64,000 nt of DNA from Demequina sp. NBRC 110051. GTDB taxonomy: Bacteria; Actinomycetota; Actinomycetes; Actinomycetales; Demequinaceae. Positions 1-7,542 of this stretch are shown here, in pieces (position 1 is the stretch's first letter; the number at the start of each line of letters is the position of its first letter). The position numbers and the translations under genes were made by a program. The stretch covers positions 1 through 64,000 of the forward strand of contig NZ_BBRH01000020.1 in the NCBI RefSeq assembly GCF_002090055.1, read 5' to 3'. Below the pieces are notes generated by a model. It was not told the DNA's origin and ran no database searches. It worked only from the letters and a program-made list of their open reading frames with translations.

Positions 1-45
1 ACCTAGGGGGTCGCGTTCCCCGGCGCGCATGTGTGCGCAGGGCGA

Positions 46-87
46 CGAGGTGACGGCCCCGGATGATGGTGCGGGGCCGTCACCTCG
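46..87. terminator. Strong symmetrical hairpin, probable bidirectional terminator
   Basis: A 16-base perfect stem (46-61 with 72-87) encloses a 10-base loop, and three more pairs extend it at the base. It lies just past the stop of the DCC gene at 141 on the minus strand, and could also end a plus-strand gene left of the window. Neither side has a long T run, so it may act as a stabilising 3' structure instead. Confidence 0.6.
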
Positions 88-140
88 CCGCTCTGTGCGC
101 TGAGCCGTGCGTTGCGCCGGGTGTGGTGTGTGGTGCGCGG

Positions 141-614
141 TCACCGGGCGGTGAGCGCGGCGACGTCTTCGAGTGAGGCAAGCCTCGCCCGCCACTGATC
201 GACAAGCCCCGGCGGGGGAGTGCCGCAGGCGGCATCCTCAGCCGGCCGGCGCGGCCGGCGTGCGGCAATCGCGTCGTACACGCGGTCGCGCGCCCGGCGC
301 GGCACCGCGCGAGCGGCACGCGCGAGGACACGCCACGGCCAGGTGAGACCGGCCGCGACCGTGAGTGATGCATCGGACTTCAACGCGGGCCCCTCGGGCC
401 GCGCAATGACGAGCGTCGACTGCGCGATCTCTAGCGGTAGCCCCATCGCGGACAGTGCGGCGCGACCGACCTCCCCTGCGGAGCCCGCGATGAGGAAGTG
501 TGCCTGTGGGTCGCGGCGGATCAGCCATGCGACGAAGCCGTTGCACAGGCCGCAGTCGCCGTCGAAGACGACGATGGGACGGGGCTGTAGCTGCGTCGAA
601 CGATGAGCTGGCAC
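141..614 (-). CDS. DCC-family thiol-disulfide oxidoreductase (DUF393)
   Basis: Small cytoplasmic protein of the DCC/DUF393 family, predicted thiol-disulfide oxidoreductases named for the motif DxDCxxC. The motif is visible as FDGDCGLCNGF near the N-terminus, giving a CxxC redox pair, followed by a conserved RRDP segment and W/Y-rich helices. I prefer the GTG at 614 because AAGGGA sits 7 bases before it. An in-frame ATG at 632 (six residues longer) has its only purine-rich box about 14 bases away. The gene stands alone, divergent from the roadblock operon, with a hairpin behind its stop. The physiological substrate is unknown. Confidence 0.85.
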   Translation of the reverse strand: MPAHRSTQLQPRPIVVFDGDCGLCNGFVAWLIRRDPQAHFLIAGSAGEVGRAALSAMGLPLEIAQSTLVIARPEGPALKSDASLTVAAGLTWPWRVLARAARAVPRRARDRVYDAIAARRPRRPAEDAACGTPPPGLVDQWRARLASLEDVAALTAR

Positions 615-674
615 CGTTATGTCCCTTCTCATTTACGGGAGTATCGCTCCTGGTAGACATTGCCCCTTTTGGTA

Positions 675-708
675 CGTAACGTTACGCCGTCCCCTGCAGC
701 GATATCGC
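675..708. promoter_or_regulatory. Two perfect palindromes between divergent genes
   Basis: CGTAACGTTACG (675-686) and GCGATATCGC (699-708) are perfect palindromes with centres 23 bases apart, about two helical turns. They lie between the DCC gene and the roadblock operon, just before a terminator. They could be operators for a dimeric regulator. The regulator is not identifiable here. Confidence 0.4.
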
Positions 709-720
709 AGTGGATATGAC

Positions 721-748
721 AGGCCCCGTCATCCGACGGGGCCTTTTT
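721..748 (+). terminator. Rho-independent terminator in the leader of the roadblock operon
   Basis: AGGCCCCGTC (721-730) and GACGGGGCCT (735-744) form a 10-base perfect stem with the tetraloop ATCC, followed by a run of five T. It points along the plus strand, yet no plus-strand gene precedes it within the window except a leader of about 90 bases. It may attenuate transcription into the gene at 829 or end a short RNA starting near 650-690. Confidence 0.75.
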
Positions 749-828
749 CGCGGCCGGTGCGCAAGTCTGGCGTGCCGGCGTCTATCGCGCCACGGCATTC
801 CGCGGTGCGCCCCTGGGGAGGGAAAACG

Positions 829-1194
829 ATGGCAACTCCAAATGAATCCATGACGACTGCAATGGCGATCGACGGCGCGATGGCGGCCGCACTGGTCGAC
901 TTCGACTCGGGAATGACTCTCGCCACCGCGGGCGGCGGCGTTGACCTTGAGCTCGCGGCCGCGGGCAATACCGAAGTGGTGCGCGCGAAGCTCCGCGTGA
1001 TGGACTCACTGGGACTCGAAGACCGCATCGAGGACATCCTTATCACGCTCGGCAGCCAGTTCCACCTCATCCGTTTGGTGAGCTCGGCGTCGGGCCAGGG
1101 GCTCTTCATCTACCTGGTGCTGACGCGCGACCGCGCCAACCTCGCGATGGCGCGCCGCCAGCTCCAGACCATCGAGCAGTCGCTCGACATCTGA
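829..1194 (+). CDS. Roadblock/LC7-family protein, first of three
   Basis: A 121-residue cytoplasmic protein of the roadblock/LC7 superfamily, small alpha-beta dimers that bind and regulate Ras-like GTPases. The C-terminal half (MDSLGLEDRIEDILITLGSQ, then GLFIYLVLTRDRANLAMARRQL) matches the family pattern of a central sheet followed by a long helix. The ATG at 829 is chosen because GGGGAGGG lies just upstream. The frame stays open back to 619 but that stretch has no protein character. It heads an operon with a small GTPase and two more roadblock proteins, so it probably acts as a regulator or scaffold for that GTPase. The closest known arrangement is CvnB of Streptomyces conservons. Confidence 0.8.
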   Translation: MATPNESMTTAMAIDGAMAAALVDFDSGMTLATAGGGVDLELAAAGNTEVVRAKLRVMDSLGLEDRIEDILITLGSQFHLIRLVSSASGQGLFIYLVLTRDRANLAMARRQLQTIEQSLDI

Positions 1195-1251
1195 CACGTC
1201 GGGGGCGGCCCCGCGACCCTCGCGGAGGTCGCCCCGGACACTCGTCACGCC

Positions 1252-1803
1252 ATGACTGACATCACCAAGATCCTCGTCGCCGGACCCTTCGGGGCGGGCA
1301 AGACGACCTTTGTTACGACCGCAGCAGACGACCTCCTGACGTCCGAGCGGGCGGTGTCCGATGACACGGCACGCCTGAAGGAGCAGACCACCGTGGCGAT
1401 GGACCACGGCACCGTGCGGCTCGCGTCCGAAATCGGCGCCAGGCGCACCATCACGCTTTTTGGCGCACCGGGCCAGGAACGCTTCAGCTTCATGTGGCCG
1501 CTGCTCGCTCAGGGTATGGGGGCCTATGTGCTGCTCGTGGACGCGAGTCGCTTGCAGTCCCTTGCTCAGTTGAAGTCGGTGGTGCGCCGGTTCGCCGATT
1601 TCGCGCCGTCGGTGCCGTACCTGGTCGCCGCGAACAGGTGGGATCCCGCTCAGATGGACGCCGGTGAGATCGCTCGTTTTGTAGGGGTGCCGGACGCTGC
1701 CGTGATGGCATGCGACCCCCGCAATGCCGAGGACGTTGTCGACGTGCTCACGGCGGCCCTTGCGCTAGCCGACGGCGCTCTCGAGGATCGGGTGAGCGCA
1801 TGA
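1252..1803 (+). CDS. Ras-like small GTPase of the conservon (CvnD-like) type
   Basis: A 183-residue cytoplasmic GTPase. The P-loop GPFGAGKTT is at residues 11-19. The switch II region reads GAPGQERF, as in CvnD proteins of actinobacterial conservons, and the G4 motif appears as ANRWD instead of NKxD. It lies between roadblock genes and its stop overlaps the next start (ATGA). GGAGG is 25 bases upstream, too far for a standard ribosome site, so coupling to the preceding gene or weak initiation is likely. In Streptomyces such GTPases work with a membrane kinase (CvnA) and a DUF742 protein (CvnC); neither is encoded nearby. Confidence 0.85.
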   Translation: MTDITKILVAGPFGAGKTTFVTTAADDLLTSERAVSDDTARLKEQTTVAMDHGTVRLASEIGARRTITLFGAPGQERFSFMWPLLAQGMGAYVLLVDASRLQSLAQLKSVVRRFADFAPSVPYLVAANRWDPAQMDAGEIARFVGVPDAAVMACDPRNAEDVVDVLTAALALADGALEDRVSA

Positions 1804-2180
1804 TCGTCCCCAAACATGGACTCATCTCTGCCGCGCGCCTGCGCCAAAGCCTTGCGGGGGTGCGGCGCGTGATCATCGCACGCGCCGACGGCATCGCGCT
1901 TTATGACGACGTGCCGCTTGCGGAGCGTGACGGCGGCGCAGCGCTGACGGCAGCCGTCAACGGGCTCGCCGCAACGGTCGCCACATCGTTCACCCTGGGT
2001 GTGGCGGGCGCGAACATCACTCTCGCCGAGCAGGGGGCACTCGTGGTGTGTCTCATCGATGCGGGCCATCTGCTCGCTATCCTCGTGGACGCCCAGACGG
2101 ACCTCACCGCGGCTTTGCGCGCCGCCGGTGCCGAGGCGGAGCACTTGCGCGCCTTGTCGAACACCCGGATCGCCTCATGA
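1800..2180 (+). CDS. Roadblock/LC7-like protein, second copy
   Basis: A 126-residue protein starting at an ATG that overlaps the GTPase stop by four bases. Its pattern (VRRVIIARADGIALYD, a short acidic helix, then GALVVCLIDAGHLLAILVDA) is that of roadblock/MglB-like folds: antiparallel strands then a helix. Probable partner of the GTPase encoded just upstream. It resembles the next protein in the VIIARADG/VVVAHADG segment, which suggests duplication. Divergence is high, so the family assignment rests on pattern and context. Confidence 0.65.
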   Translation: MIVPKHGLISAARLRQSLAGVRRVIIARADGIALYDDVPLAERDGGAALTAAVNGLAATVATSFTLGVAGANITLAEQGALVVCLIDAGHLLAILVDAQTDLTAALRAAGAEAEHLRALSNTRIAS

Positions 2181-2566
2181 TCGCGCGGCAGGACTGTGCG
2201 CTGATGGTGGCGCCGCTCGTCGAGCACCCCGGGGTGTCCCGTGTGGTCGTCGCCCACGCCGACGGCGTCGCCCACTTCGACACGGCGTCGCTGGAGGAAC
2301 GTGAGAAGGGCGCCGCGGCGGCGGCGATGGCGGCGGCGACTGCCGCGGTGATCGGCCGGGGCATGGGCCTTGAGGGCGTGCAGGGGCACGTGGTGTACGC
2401 AGCCGAGAAGCAAGTGGTGTCGCGCCCCGTGGGTTCCGACGCCATCTTGCTTGTGGTGGCCGATACGGGGCCCACGGGCGACGGCGTTTACCCGCTGGTG
2501 CGACGCATCGGCCGGGAACTCGAAAATAGTCCGTCCTCTGCTGCGGACACAGGGACGCACCGGTAG
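2177..2566 (+). CDS. Roadblock/LC7-like protein, third copy
   Basis: A 129-residue protein, translationally coupled to the previous gene by an ATGA overlap. The VSRVVVAHADGVAHFD strand-turn-strand and the later DAILLVVADTG strand mimic the upstream roadblock protein. An alanine-rich helix (residues about 45-60) lies between. Last gene of the operon; it converges on the flavodoxin-like gene 20 bases further on. Two tandem C-terminal roadblock proteins could form a heterodimer on the GTPase, as MglB does on MglA. That is inference from context. Confidence 0.6.
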   Translation: MIARQDCALMVAPLVEHPGVSRVVVAHADGVAHFDTASLEEREKGAAAAAMAAATAAVIGRGMGLEGVQGHVVYAAEKQVVSRPVGSDAILLVVADTGPTGDGVYPLVRRIGRELENSPSSAADTGTHR

Positions 2567-2585
2567 GCCGAAGGGCGCGGCCGCT

Positions 2586-3122
2586 CTACTCCAACTCGGG
2601 CGTGTGAGTCACGAGGTGGCGCAGGTGAATGCCCCATTCGAACGCGTGCTGCTCCTGGCCCGGTAGCAGCATCGCGGCGGGGGCCTCCGTGTGCTGACGC
2701 ATGGTCACGGTGAAACTGTGAGGCCGGTCGATGGCCTCGTAGCCGGCCGCCGAGAATCGCTTCGCGATGGCATCCGCCGAGCCGTGACCCAGTGGGCCCA
2801 CGATGCGCGTTTCGAAGGCCGCATACCAGCGCGGTCCGGCCGGAAGTGTCGCGAGCCAGTCGCGCATGGTGGGGTGGGTGAGGTCAGCTGGCACGTGGCC
2901 GGGGGAGTCCTTCGCGTGGGCCGATTCACGGGTCGCGTCGGTGGGGAGGTTGAGCGCGTGGACGGGAGCGCCTGCGACGACGAGCCGGGCGCGGGCGAGG
3001 ACGGCAGGCGTGGCCTTGTCCGTCGTCATCGCGACAGCTCCATCGCCGTAACCGCCCGCGATCGACTCCGCGATGGCGGCGGTGTTACCCCACATCGACT
3101 CGTATACGACCACGGTGTCCAT
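2586..3122 (-). CDS. Flavodoxin-like protein
   Basis: A 178-residue cytoplasmic protein. Its N-terminus, VVVYESMWGNTAAIAESIAGG, is the phosphate-binding loop of flavodoxins (consensus ySxTGNT, here ESMWGNT), so FMN binding is expected. RLVVAGAPVHALNLP is the second flavin-contacting region. Flavodoxins carry one or two electrons between redox enzymes. There is no clear ribosome site: a weak -10 (TAAACC) lies seven bases before the ATG, suggesting a leaderless message. A DosR-like palindrome lies at about -43, shared with the cyd operon, so low-oxygen control is plausible. Confidence 0.8.
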   Translation of the reverse strand: MDTVVVYESMWGNTAAIAESIAGGYGDGAVAMTTDKATPAVLARARLVVAGAPVHALNLPTDATRESAHAKDSPGHVPADLTHPTMRDWLATLPAGPRWYAAFETRIVGPLGHGSADAIAKRFSAAGYEAIDRPHSFTVTMRQHTEAPAAMLLPGQEQHAFEWGIHLRHLVTHTPELE

Positions 3123-3157
3123 GACATCCGGTTTACTCCCGTTTGCTCACGCGTGCA

Positions 3158-3173
3158 CGGGACCGAGGTCCCG
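3158..3173. promoter_or_regulatory. DosR-like palindrome upstream of the flavodoxin-like gene
   Basis: CGGGACCGAGGTCCCG has perfect 7-base arms around GA. It resembles the mycobacterial DosR box core (GGGACT-WW-AGTCCC) with symmetrical changes at the inner bases. Its centre is about 43 bases before the probable start of transcription of the minus-strand gene at 3122. The same word with TA at the centre lies upstream of cydA at 39481-39496. Confidence 0.65.
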
Positions 3174-3185
3174 CAACGTCGCCTA

Positions 3186-3905
3186 CTAGTGTTCCGTGCG
3201 CCGCAAGACGTCCGAGAGTTGGCGTGCGGCGTCCATGACGGCGTCGGCATGCTCGCCCGCGGGGTGGGCCGTGAGACGTTCGATGGGGCCGGAGATCGAC
3301 ACGGCCGCGATGACGGTGCCCGCGGTGCCCCACACGGGAGCGGAGACCGAGGAGACCCCCGACTCGCGCTCGCCGGCCGACTCCGCGAAGCCGCGCGAGC
3401 GAACCCGCTCAAGGTCGGCCGCGCTGAAGACGGCGCGCGCGAGGGCGGCGTGCATGCGCTCGGGTTCGGCCCATGCCAGCAGCACCTGGGCGGCAGATCC
3501 GGCCGTCATCGTCATGGTGGTGCCTACGGGGATCGAGTCGCGCAGACCCACGGGGCGGTCGACCGCCGCGATGCAGATGCGTTGGTCGCCGTGGGGGCGG
3601 TACAGCTGGCTCGACTCGCCGGTACGGTCGCGCAGCGTGGTGAGAACGGGAAGCGCCGCGGAGACGAGCCGGTCCTCACCCACAGAGGCGGCCAACTGAG
3701 CGAACCGGTCGCCCAGGACGAACGCGCCCGAGGCGTCGCGGCCCACCAGATGGTGGTGTTCAAGTGCGAGCGCGAGCCTGTGAACCGTGGGGCGCGCAAG
3801 ATGGGTGGTGGTGACGAGTTCGGCGAGAGTGGCCGGCCCCTTCTCGAGGGCACTGAGGATGGCGGCCGTCTTGTCAACGACGCCCACGCCGCTATGATTG
3901 TCCAT
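3186..3905 (-). CDS. ndgR: IclR-family regulator, NdgR/LtbR type
   Basis: A 239-residue DNA-binding regulator. An N-terminal winged helix-turn-helix (about residues 8-65, ATLAELVTTTHLARPTVHRL) is followed by the IclR effector domain. Members divergent from leuCD in actinobacteria (NdgR of Streptomyces, LtbR of Corynebacterium) regulate leucine and related amino-acid genes. The same divergent layout is seen here. The -10 box TAGTAT ends six bases before the ATG and there is no ribosome site, so the message is probably leaderless. A palindrome at 3918-3938 overlaps this promoter, suggesting self-repression. The effector is not deducible. Confidence 0.88.
   Translation of the reverse strand: MDNHSGVGVVDKTAAILSALEKGPATLAELVTTTHLARPTVHRLALALEHHHLVGRDASGAFVLGDRFAQLAASVGEDRLVSAALPVLTTLRDRTGESSQLYRPHGDQRICIAAVDRPVGLRDSIPVGTTMTMTAGSAAQVLLAWAEPERMHAALARAVFSAADLERVRSRGFAESAGERESGVSSVSAPVWGTAGTVIAAVSISGPIERLTAHPAGEHADAVMDAARQLSDVLRRTEH
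3871..3898 (+). promoter_or_regulatory. Probable leuCD promoter inside the start of ndgR
   Basis: TTGTCA (3871-3876) and TATGAT (3893-3898) are spaced by 16 bases, close to the vegetative sigma consensus. Transcription would start near 3905, so the leuCD promoter lies within the first codons of the divergent regulator and just upstream of its operator. Confidence 0.6.
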
Positions 3906-3917
3906 AGAGCGATACTA

Positions 3918-3938
3918 ACGTCTCGCATTGTGAGACGT
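3918..3938. promoter_or_regulatory. Probable NdgR operator
   Basis: Inverted arms ACGTCTC (3918-3924) and GAGACGT (3932-3938) are extended inward to 9 of 10 matching positions around a central T. The site is downstream of the proposed leuCD start point and overlaps the -35 side of the ndgR promoter, so one bound dimer could repress both. Confidence 0.65.
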
Positions 3939-3958
3939 CGAGCAGTATGGAGGAAACC

Positions 3959-5392
3959 ATGGGAACCACACTCGCGGAGAAGCTGTGGGCGGACCACCTG
4001 GTCCGCAAGGGTGAGGACGGCGCGCCCGACCTCATCTACATCGACCTGCACATGTGCCACGAGGTCACCAGCCCCCAGGCTTTCGAGGGCCTGCGCCTGG
4101 CCGGCCGCCAGGTGCGCCGTCCCGATCTCACGATCGCGACCGAGGACCACAACACCCCCACGCTCGACATCGACAAGCCGATCGCGGACCTCACCAGCCG
4201 CACCCAGGTGGACACGCTGCGCAACAACGCCAAGGAGTTCGGCATCCGCATCCACTCGCTGGGTGACGCCGACCAGGGCATCGTCCACGTGGTCGGCCCC
4301 CAGTTGGGCCTCACCATGCCGGGCATGACCGTGGTGTGCGGCGACTCGCACACCTCGACGCACGGCGCGTTCGGATCGCTCGCGTTCGGCATCGGTACCT
4401 CCGAGGTCGAGCACGTGCTCGCCACGCAGACGCTGCCGCTGAAGCCGTTCAAGACCATGGCGATCAACGTCGAGGGCGAGCTGCCCGAGGGCTCGACCGC
4501 GAAGGACATCATCCTCGCGATCATCGCGAAGATCGGCACCGGCGGTGGCCAGGGCTACGTCCTGGAGTACCGCGGCGAGGCCATCCGCAAGCTCTCGATG
4601 GAAGCGCGCATGACCATCTGCAACATGTCGATCGAGGCGGGCGCTCGCGCCGGCATGATCGCGCCAGACGAGACCACCTTCGAGTACGTCAAGGGCCGTC
4701 CCCACGCCCCCGAGGGCGCCGAATGGGATGCCGCCGTCGACTACTGGCGCACCCTGACCACGGACGACGACGCCGTCTTCGACACCGAGGTCACCCTCAA
4801 CGCCGCCGACCTCGAGCCGTTCGTGACCTGGGGCACCAACCCCGGCCAGGGACTGCCGCTGTCCGCGACCGTGCCCAACCCCGCGGAGATCGCGGACGCC
4901 GACGAGCGCGAGGCCGCCGCGAACGCCATCAAGTACATGGGCCTCACGCCCGGTCAGCCGCTGCGCGACCTCGCGATCGACACCGTCTTCCTGGGCTCGT
5001 GCACCAACGGCCGTATCGAGGACCTGCGCGCCGCCGCGGAGATCATCCAGGGCCGCACCAAGGCCCCGAACACCCGCATGCTCGTGGTGCCCGGCTCGGC
5101 GCGCGTGCGCCTGCAGGCCGAGCAGGAGGGCCTCGACAAGGTCTTCATCGAGTTCGGTGCCGAGTGGCGCAACGCCGGTTGCTCCATGTGCCTGGGCATG
5201 AACCCCGACCAGCTGAAGCCCGAGGAGCGCTCCGCGTCCACCTCGAACCGCAACTTCGAGGGCCGCCAGGGCAAGGGTGGCCGCACCCACCTGGTGAGCC
5301 CCCTCGTCGCCGCCGCCACCGCGGTGCGCGGCACGCTGTCCAGCCCCGCCGACCTGGCCGATGCCGACGTCCTCGTCGGCGCCGGCGCGTAA
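3959..5392 (+). CDS. leuC: 3-isopropylmalate dehydratase large subunit
   Basis: A 477-residue catalytic subunit of isopropylmalate isomerase, which converts 2- to 3-isopropylmalate in leucine synthesis. The aconitase-type 4Fe-4S ligands are visible as GSCTNGR and [12 protein letters not shown] (three Cys), and the substrate-binding [15 protein letters not shown] is intact. The ATG at 3959 follows GGAGGAAACC at ideal spacing; an upstream in-frame ATG at 3947 overlaps that ribosome site. Followed 11 bases later by leuD. Controlled from the promoter/operator shared with ndgR. Confidence 0.97.
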   Translation: MGTTLAEKLWADHLVRKGEDGAPDLIYIDLHMCHEVTSPQAFEGLRLAGRQVRRPDLTIATEDHNTPTLDIDKPIADLTSRTQVDTLRNNAKEFGIRIHSLGDADQGIVHVVGPQLGLTMPGMTVVCGDSHTSTHGAFGSLAFGIGTSEVEHVLATQTLPLKPFKTMAINVEGELPEGSTAKDIILAIIAKIGTGGGQGYVLEYRGEAIRKLSMEARMTICNMSIEAGARAGMIAPDETTFEYVKGRPHAPEGAEWDAAVDYWRTLTTDDDAVFDTEVTLNAADLEPFVTWGTNPGQGLPLSATVPNPAEIADADEREAAANAIKYMGLTPGQPLRDLAIDTVFLGSCTNGRIEDLRAAAEIIQGRTKAPNTRMLVVPGSARVRLQAEQEGLDKVFIEFGAEWRNAGCSMCLGMNPDQLKPEERSASTSNRNFEGRQGKGGRTHLVSPLVAAATAVRGTLSSPADLADADVLVGAGA

Positions 5393-5403
5393 AGGAAGCC
5401 GCC

Positions 5404-6042
5404 ATGGAGAAGTTCACCACCCACACCGGCATCGGCGTCCCGCTGCGGCGCTCGAACGTCGACACCGACCAGATCATCCCCGCCGTCTACCTCAAGCGCG
5501 TGACCCGCACGGGCTTCGAGGACGCGCTCTTCGCCGCCTGGCGCGGCGACGAGTCCTTCGTCCTCAACCAGGACGAGTACAAGGCGGGCTCCGTGCTCGT
5601 CGCGGGCCCCGACTTCGGCACCGGCTCGTCGCGTGAGCACGCCGTATGGGCGCTCAAGGACTACGGCTTCAAGGTCGTCCTCGCCTCGCGCTTCGCGGAC
5701 ATCTTCCGCGGCAACTCGGGCAAGCAGGGCCTCGTCACCGGCATCGTGAGCCAGGAGAACATCGAGCTGCTCTGGAAGCTGCTCGAGACCGAGCCCGGCA
5801 AGCAGATCACCGTCTCGCTTGAGGACCGCACCGCCACGTGCGGCGAACTCACCGTGCCGTTCGAGATCGACGACTACGTGCGCTGGCGCCTGATGGAGGG
5901 CCTCGACGACATCGGCCTGACCCTGCAGAACGAGGGTGACATCACGGCCTTCGAGGGCACCCGCGACGCATGGCGCCCGAAGACCCTCCCGGCGAAGACC
6001 GACGAGAAGTTCGTCGTCGAGGCCGCCAGGCCCGCCCAGTAA
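5404..6042 (+). CDS. leuD: 3-isopropylmalate dehydratase small subunit
   Basis: The 212-residue small subunit of isopropylmalate isomerase, carrying the swivelling aconitase-like domain that recognises substrate. Diagnostic segments are [15 protein letters not shown] near the N-terminus and [14 protein letters not shown] in the centre. AAGGA precedes the ATG by eight bases. It forms a complex with LeuC, encoded directly upstream. In many Micrococcales murA follows leuCD; here four other genes (MATE exporter, CPBP-like protein, two kinases) come between. Confidence 0.97.
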   Translation: MEKFTTHTGIGVPLRRSNVDTDQIIPAVYLKRVTRTGFEDALFAAWRGDESFVLNQDEYKAGSVLVAGPDFGTGSSREHAVWALKDYGFKVVLASRFADIFRGNSGKQGLVTGIVSQENIELLWKLLETEPGKQITVSLEDRTATCGELTVPFEIDDYVRWRLMEGLDDIGLTLQNEGDITAFEGTRDAWRPKTLPAKTDEKFVVEAARPAQ

Positions 6043-7412
6043 GGACGCTCACGAGCACCTCATCTCAGCCGCAGCGACGCCGCGTCGCCCGACCGCTTCC
6101 GCATCGGGCCGCGGCGTCGCTTGCGTTGCCCGCGATCGCCTCCAACGTCGCCGTGCCCCTTGCCGGGCTCGTCGACACCGCGGCACTTGGACACTTCGCG
6201 ACCGCAACCGACCTGGGCGCGGTGGGGCTCGGCGCCGCCGTCATCTCGACGCTGTTTTGGATCTTCTCGTTCCTGCGCGCGGGCACCACGTCGCTGGTGG
6301 GACGCGCACTGGGCGCGGGCGACGGCGTGGGGGCCGTGCGGCACGTGCAGCGCGCGGGAGCCCTCGCGGGCGCGATGGCGCTCGCGTGGCTGATCCTCAT
6401 GTGGGCGATCGTGCCTGGCATCTTGCACATTTTGGCGCCGGACGGACCCGCTCGCGACGCCGCGCTCACCTACACCCTGATTCGCGGCCTGTCGCTGCCG
6501 GCACTCCTCGTCACGCTGATCGTCTCGGGCTACTTCATCGGAGCGAAGAACACCCGCATCCCGCTGCTGGTGGCTTCCGTGCAGGCGGCCGCGAACATCG
6601 TGCTGGACCTGGTCCTGGTCGGCGGCGCGGGCTGGGGAGCCGCGGGGGCCGCGTGGGGCACCTTCGGCTCCGAGTGGATCGGTGCTTCCCTCGCGGTCAT
6701 CATGCTGTGGCGCCGCCTCAGCCCGGAGCAACGCTCCACCGCCCGGGACTGGCGCGACGCGACCCTTCGCCGCGGCTGGGGAGCGCTCGCCCGGTTCAAT
6801 GGGGCGCTGATGGGCCGCACCGCGCTGCTGACCTCCGTCGTCACGTTCGTCGCGTCGATCGGTTCGCACTTTGGCCCCGAGATCCTCGCCGCCAACGCGA
6901 TCATGCTGCAGCTCATGAACGTCGCGTCCTACGCCCTCGACGGCTACGCGAATGCCGCCGAGGCGCTCGTCGCGCACTCCGCCGGCGCGGGCGACCTGCC
7001 TTCGCTGCATGCGGCCGTGCTGGCGTCGGCGATACCCATGGCCGTCATCGGCATCGGCCTCACCGCCGCGTACTGGCTGGGTCGCGACCTGATCCTCGCG
7101 GCCCTCACGAGCCTGCCCGCCGTGCGAGACGCCGCGACCGACTACTGGATATGGATCGCGCTGCTGCCGCTCCTGTCGTGGGGCGCCTACTGGCTCGACG
7201 GCGTCTTCCTTGGCGCGGGCCAGTCAGGTCTGATGTTCATCGCCATGGCGGTGTCCGTGCTGGGGGTCTTCGTGCCCGTGCTGCTGATCGGCGCCGCGAC
7301 GGTGGGCCTGTCGAATGGCTTGGTCTGGACCAGCTTCCTCACCCTCAATGTGGTGCGCCAGGTCACGTTGCTGGCGGCCTACCCGGCGCTGACCCGCCGC
7401 GTCGCCGCCTGA
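5970..7412 (+). CDS. MATE-family efflux transporter (DinF type)
   Basis: About 480 residues with some twelve hydrophobic segments, starting [27 protein letters not shown], the typical first MATE helix with its conserved Pro and Asp. The DinF branch exports drugs or metabolites by cation antiport in the cytoplasmic membrane. The start is a problem: the only in-frame ATG (5970) lies 73 bases inside leuD and gives an implausible charged leader. The next in-frame start codon, TTG at 6126, falls within the first membrane segment. AAGGA at 6043-6047 suggests initiation near 6050 on a non-standard codon. The hydrophobic core is intact and the substrate unknown. Confidence 0.88.
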   Translation: MAPEDPPGEDRREVRRRGRQARPVRTLTSTSSQPQRRRVARPLPHRAAASLALPAIASNVAVPLAGLVDTAALGHFATATDLGAVGLGAAVISTLFWIFSFLRAGTTSLVGRALGAGDGVGAVRHVQRAGALAGAMALAWLILMWAIVPGILHILAPDGPARDAALTYTLIRGLSLPALLVTLIVSGYFIGAKNTRIPLLVASVQAAANIVLDLVLVGGAGWGAAGAAWGTFGSEWIGASLAVIMLWRRLSPEQRSTARDWRDATLRRGWGALARFNGALMGRTALLTSVVTFVASIGSHFGPEILAANAIMLQLMNVASYALDGYANAAEALVAHSAGAGDLPSLHAAVLASAIPMAVIGIGLTAAYWLGRDLILAALTSLPAVRDAATDYWIWIALLPLLSWGAYWLDGVFLGAGQSGLMFIAMAVSVLGVFVPVLLIGAATVGLSNGLVWTSFLTLNVVRQVTLLAAYPALTRRVAA

Positions 7413-7542
7413 CGCAGTATCGGATTGGCCCACGGTTGGGGCCACTGTGACGGGTGAGGAGCCTGTGACCCGCTCGCGGGTCACGCCGGGCAACATGCGT
7501 CACGAGTGTGGGCCAAACCGAAGTGGGGAGGGGCGGCATGGC

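Noticed and set aside
1-20. ACCTAGG at the window start as a half DosR-like box
   Set aside because: The following bases (GGGTCG) do not continue the GGTCCC arm, and the left arm is outside the window.
633-720. tRNA or other known small RNA before the orphan terminator
   Set aside because: No T-arm consensus or cloverleaf pairing; left as an unexplained leader.
2691-4328. A 545-residue plus-strand frame over the flavodoxin-like gene, ndgR and leuC
   Set aside because: Runs antisense to two clear genes and out of frame with leuC; no family resemblance.
3524-5290. A 588-residue frame antisense to leuC
   Set aside because: Long only because high-GC third positions suppress stops; composition is Arg/Gly/Asp/Val-rich without domains, and leuC on the other strand is certain.
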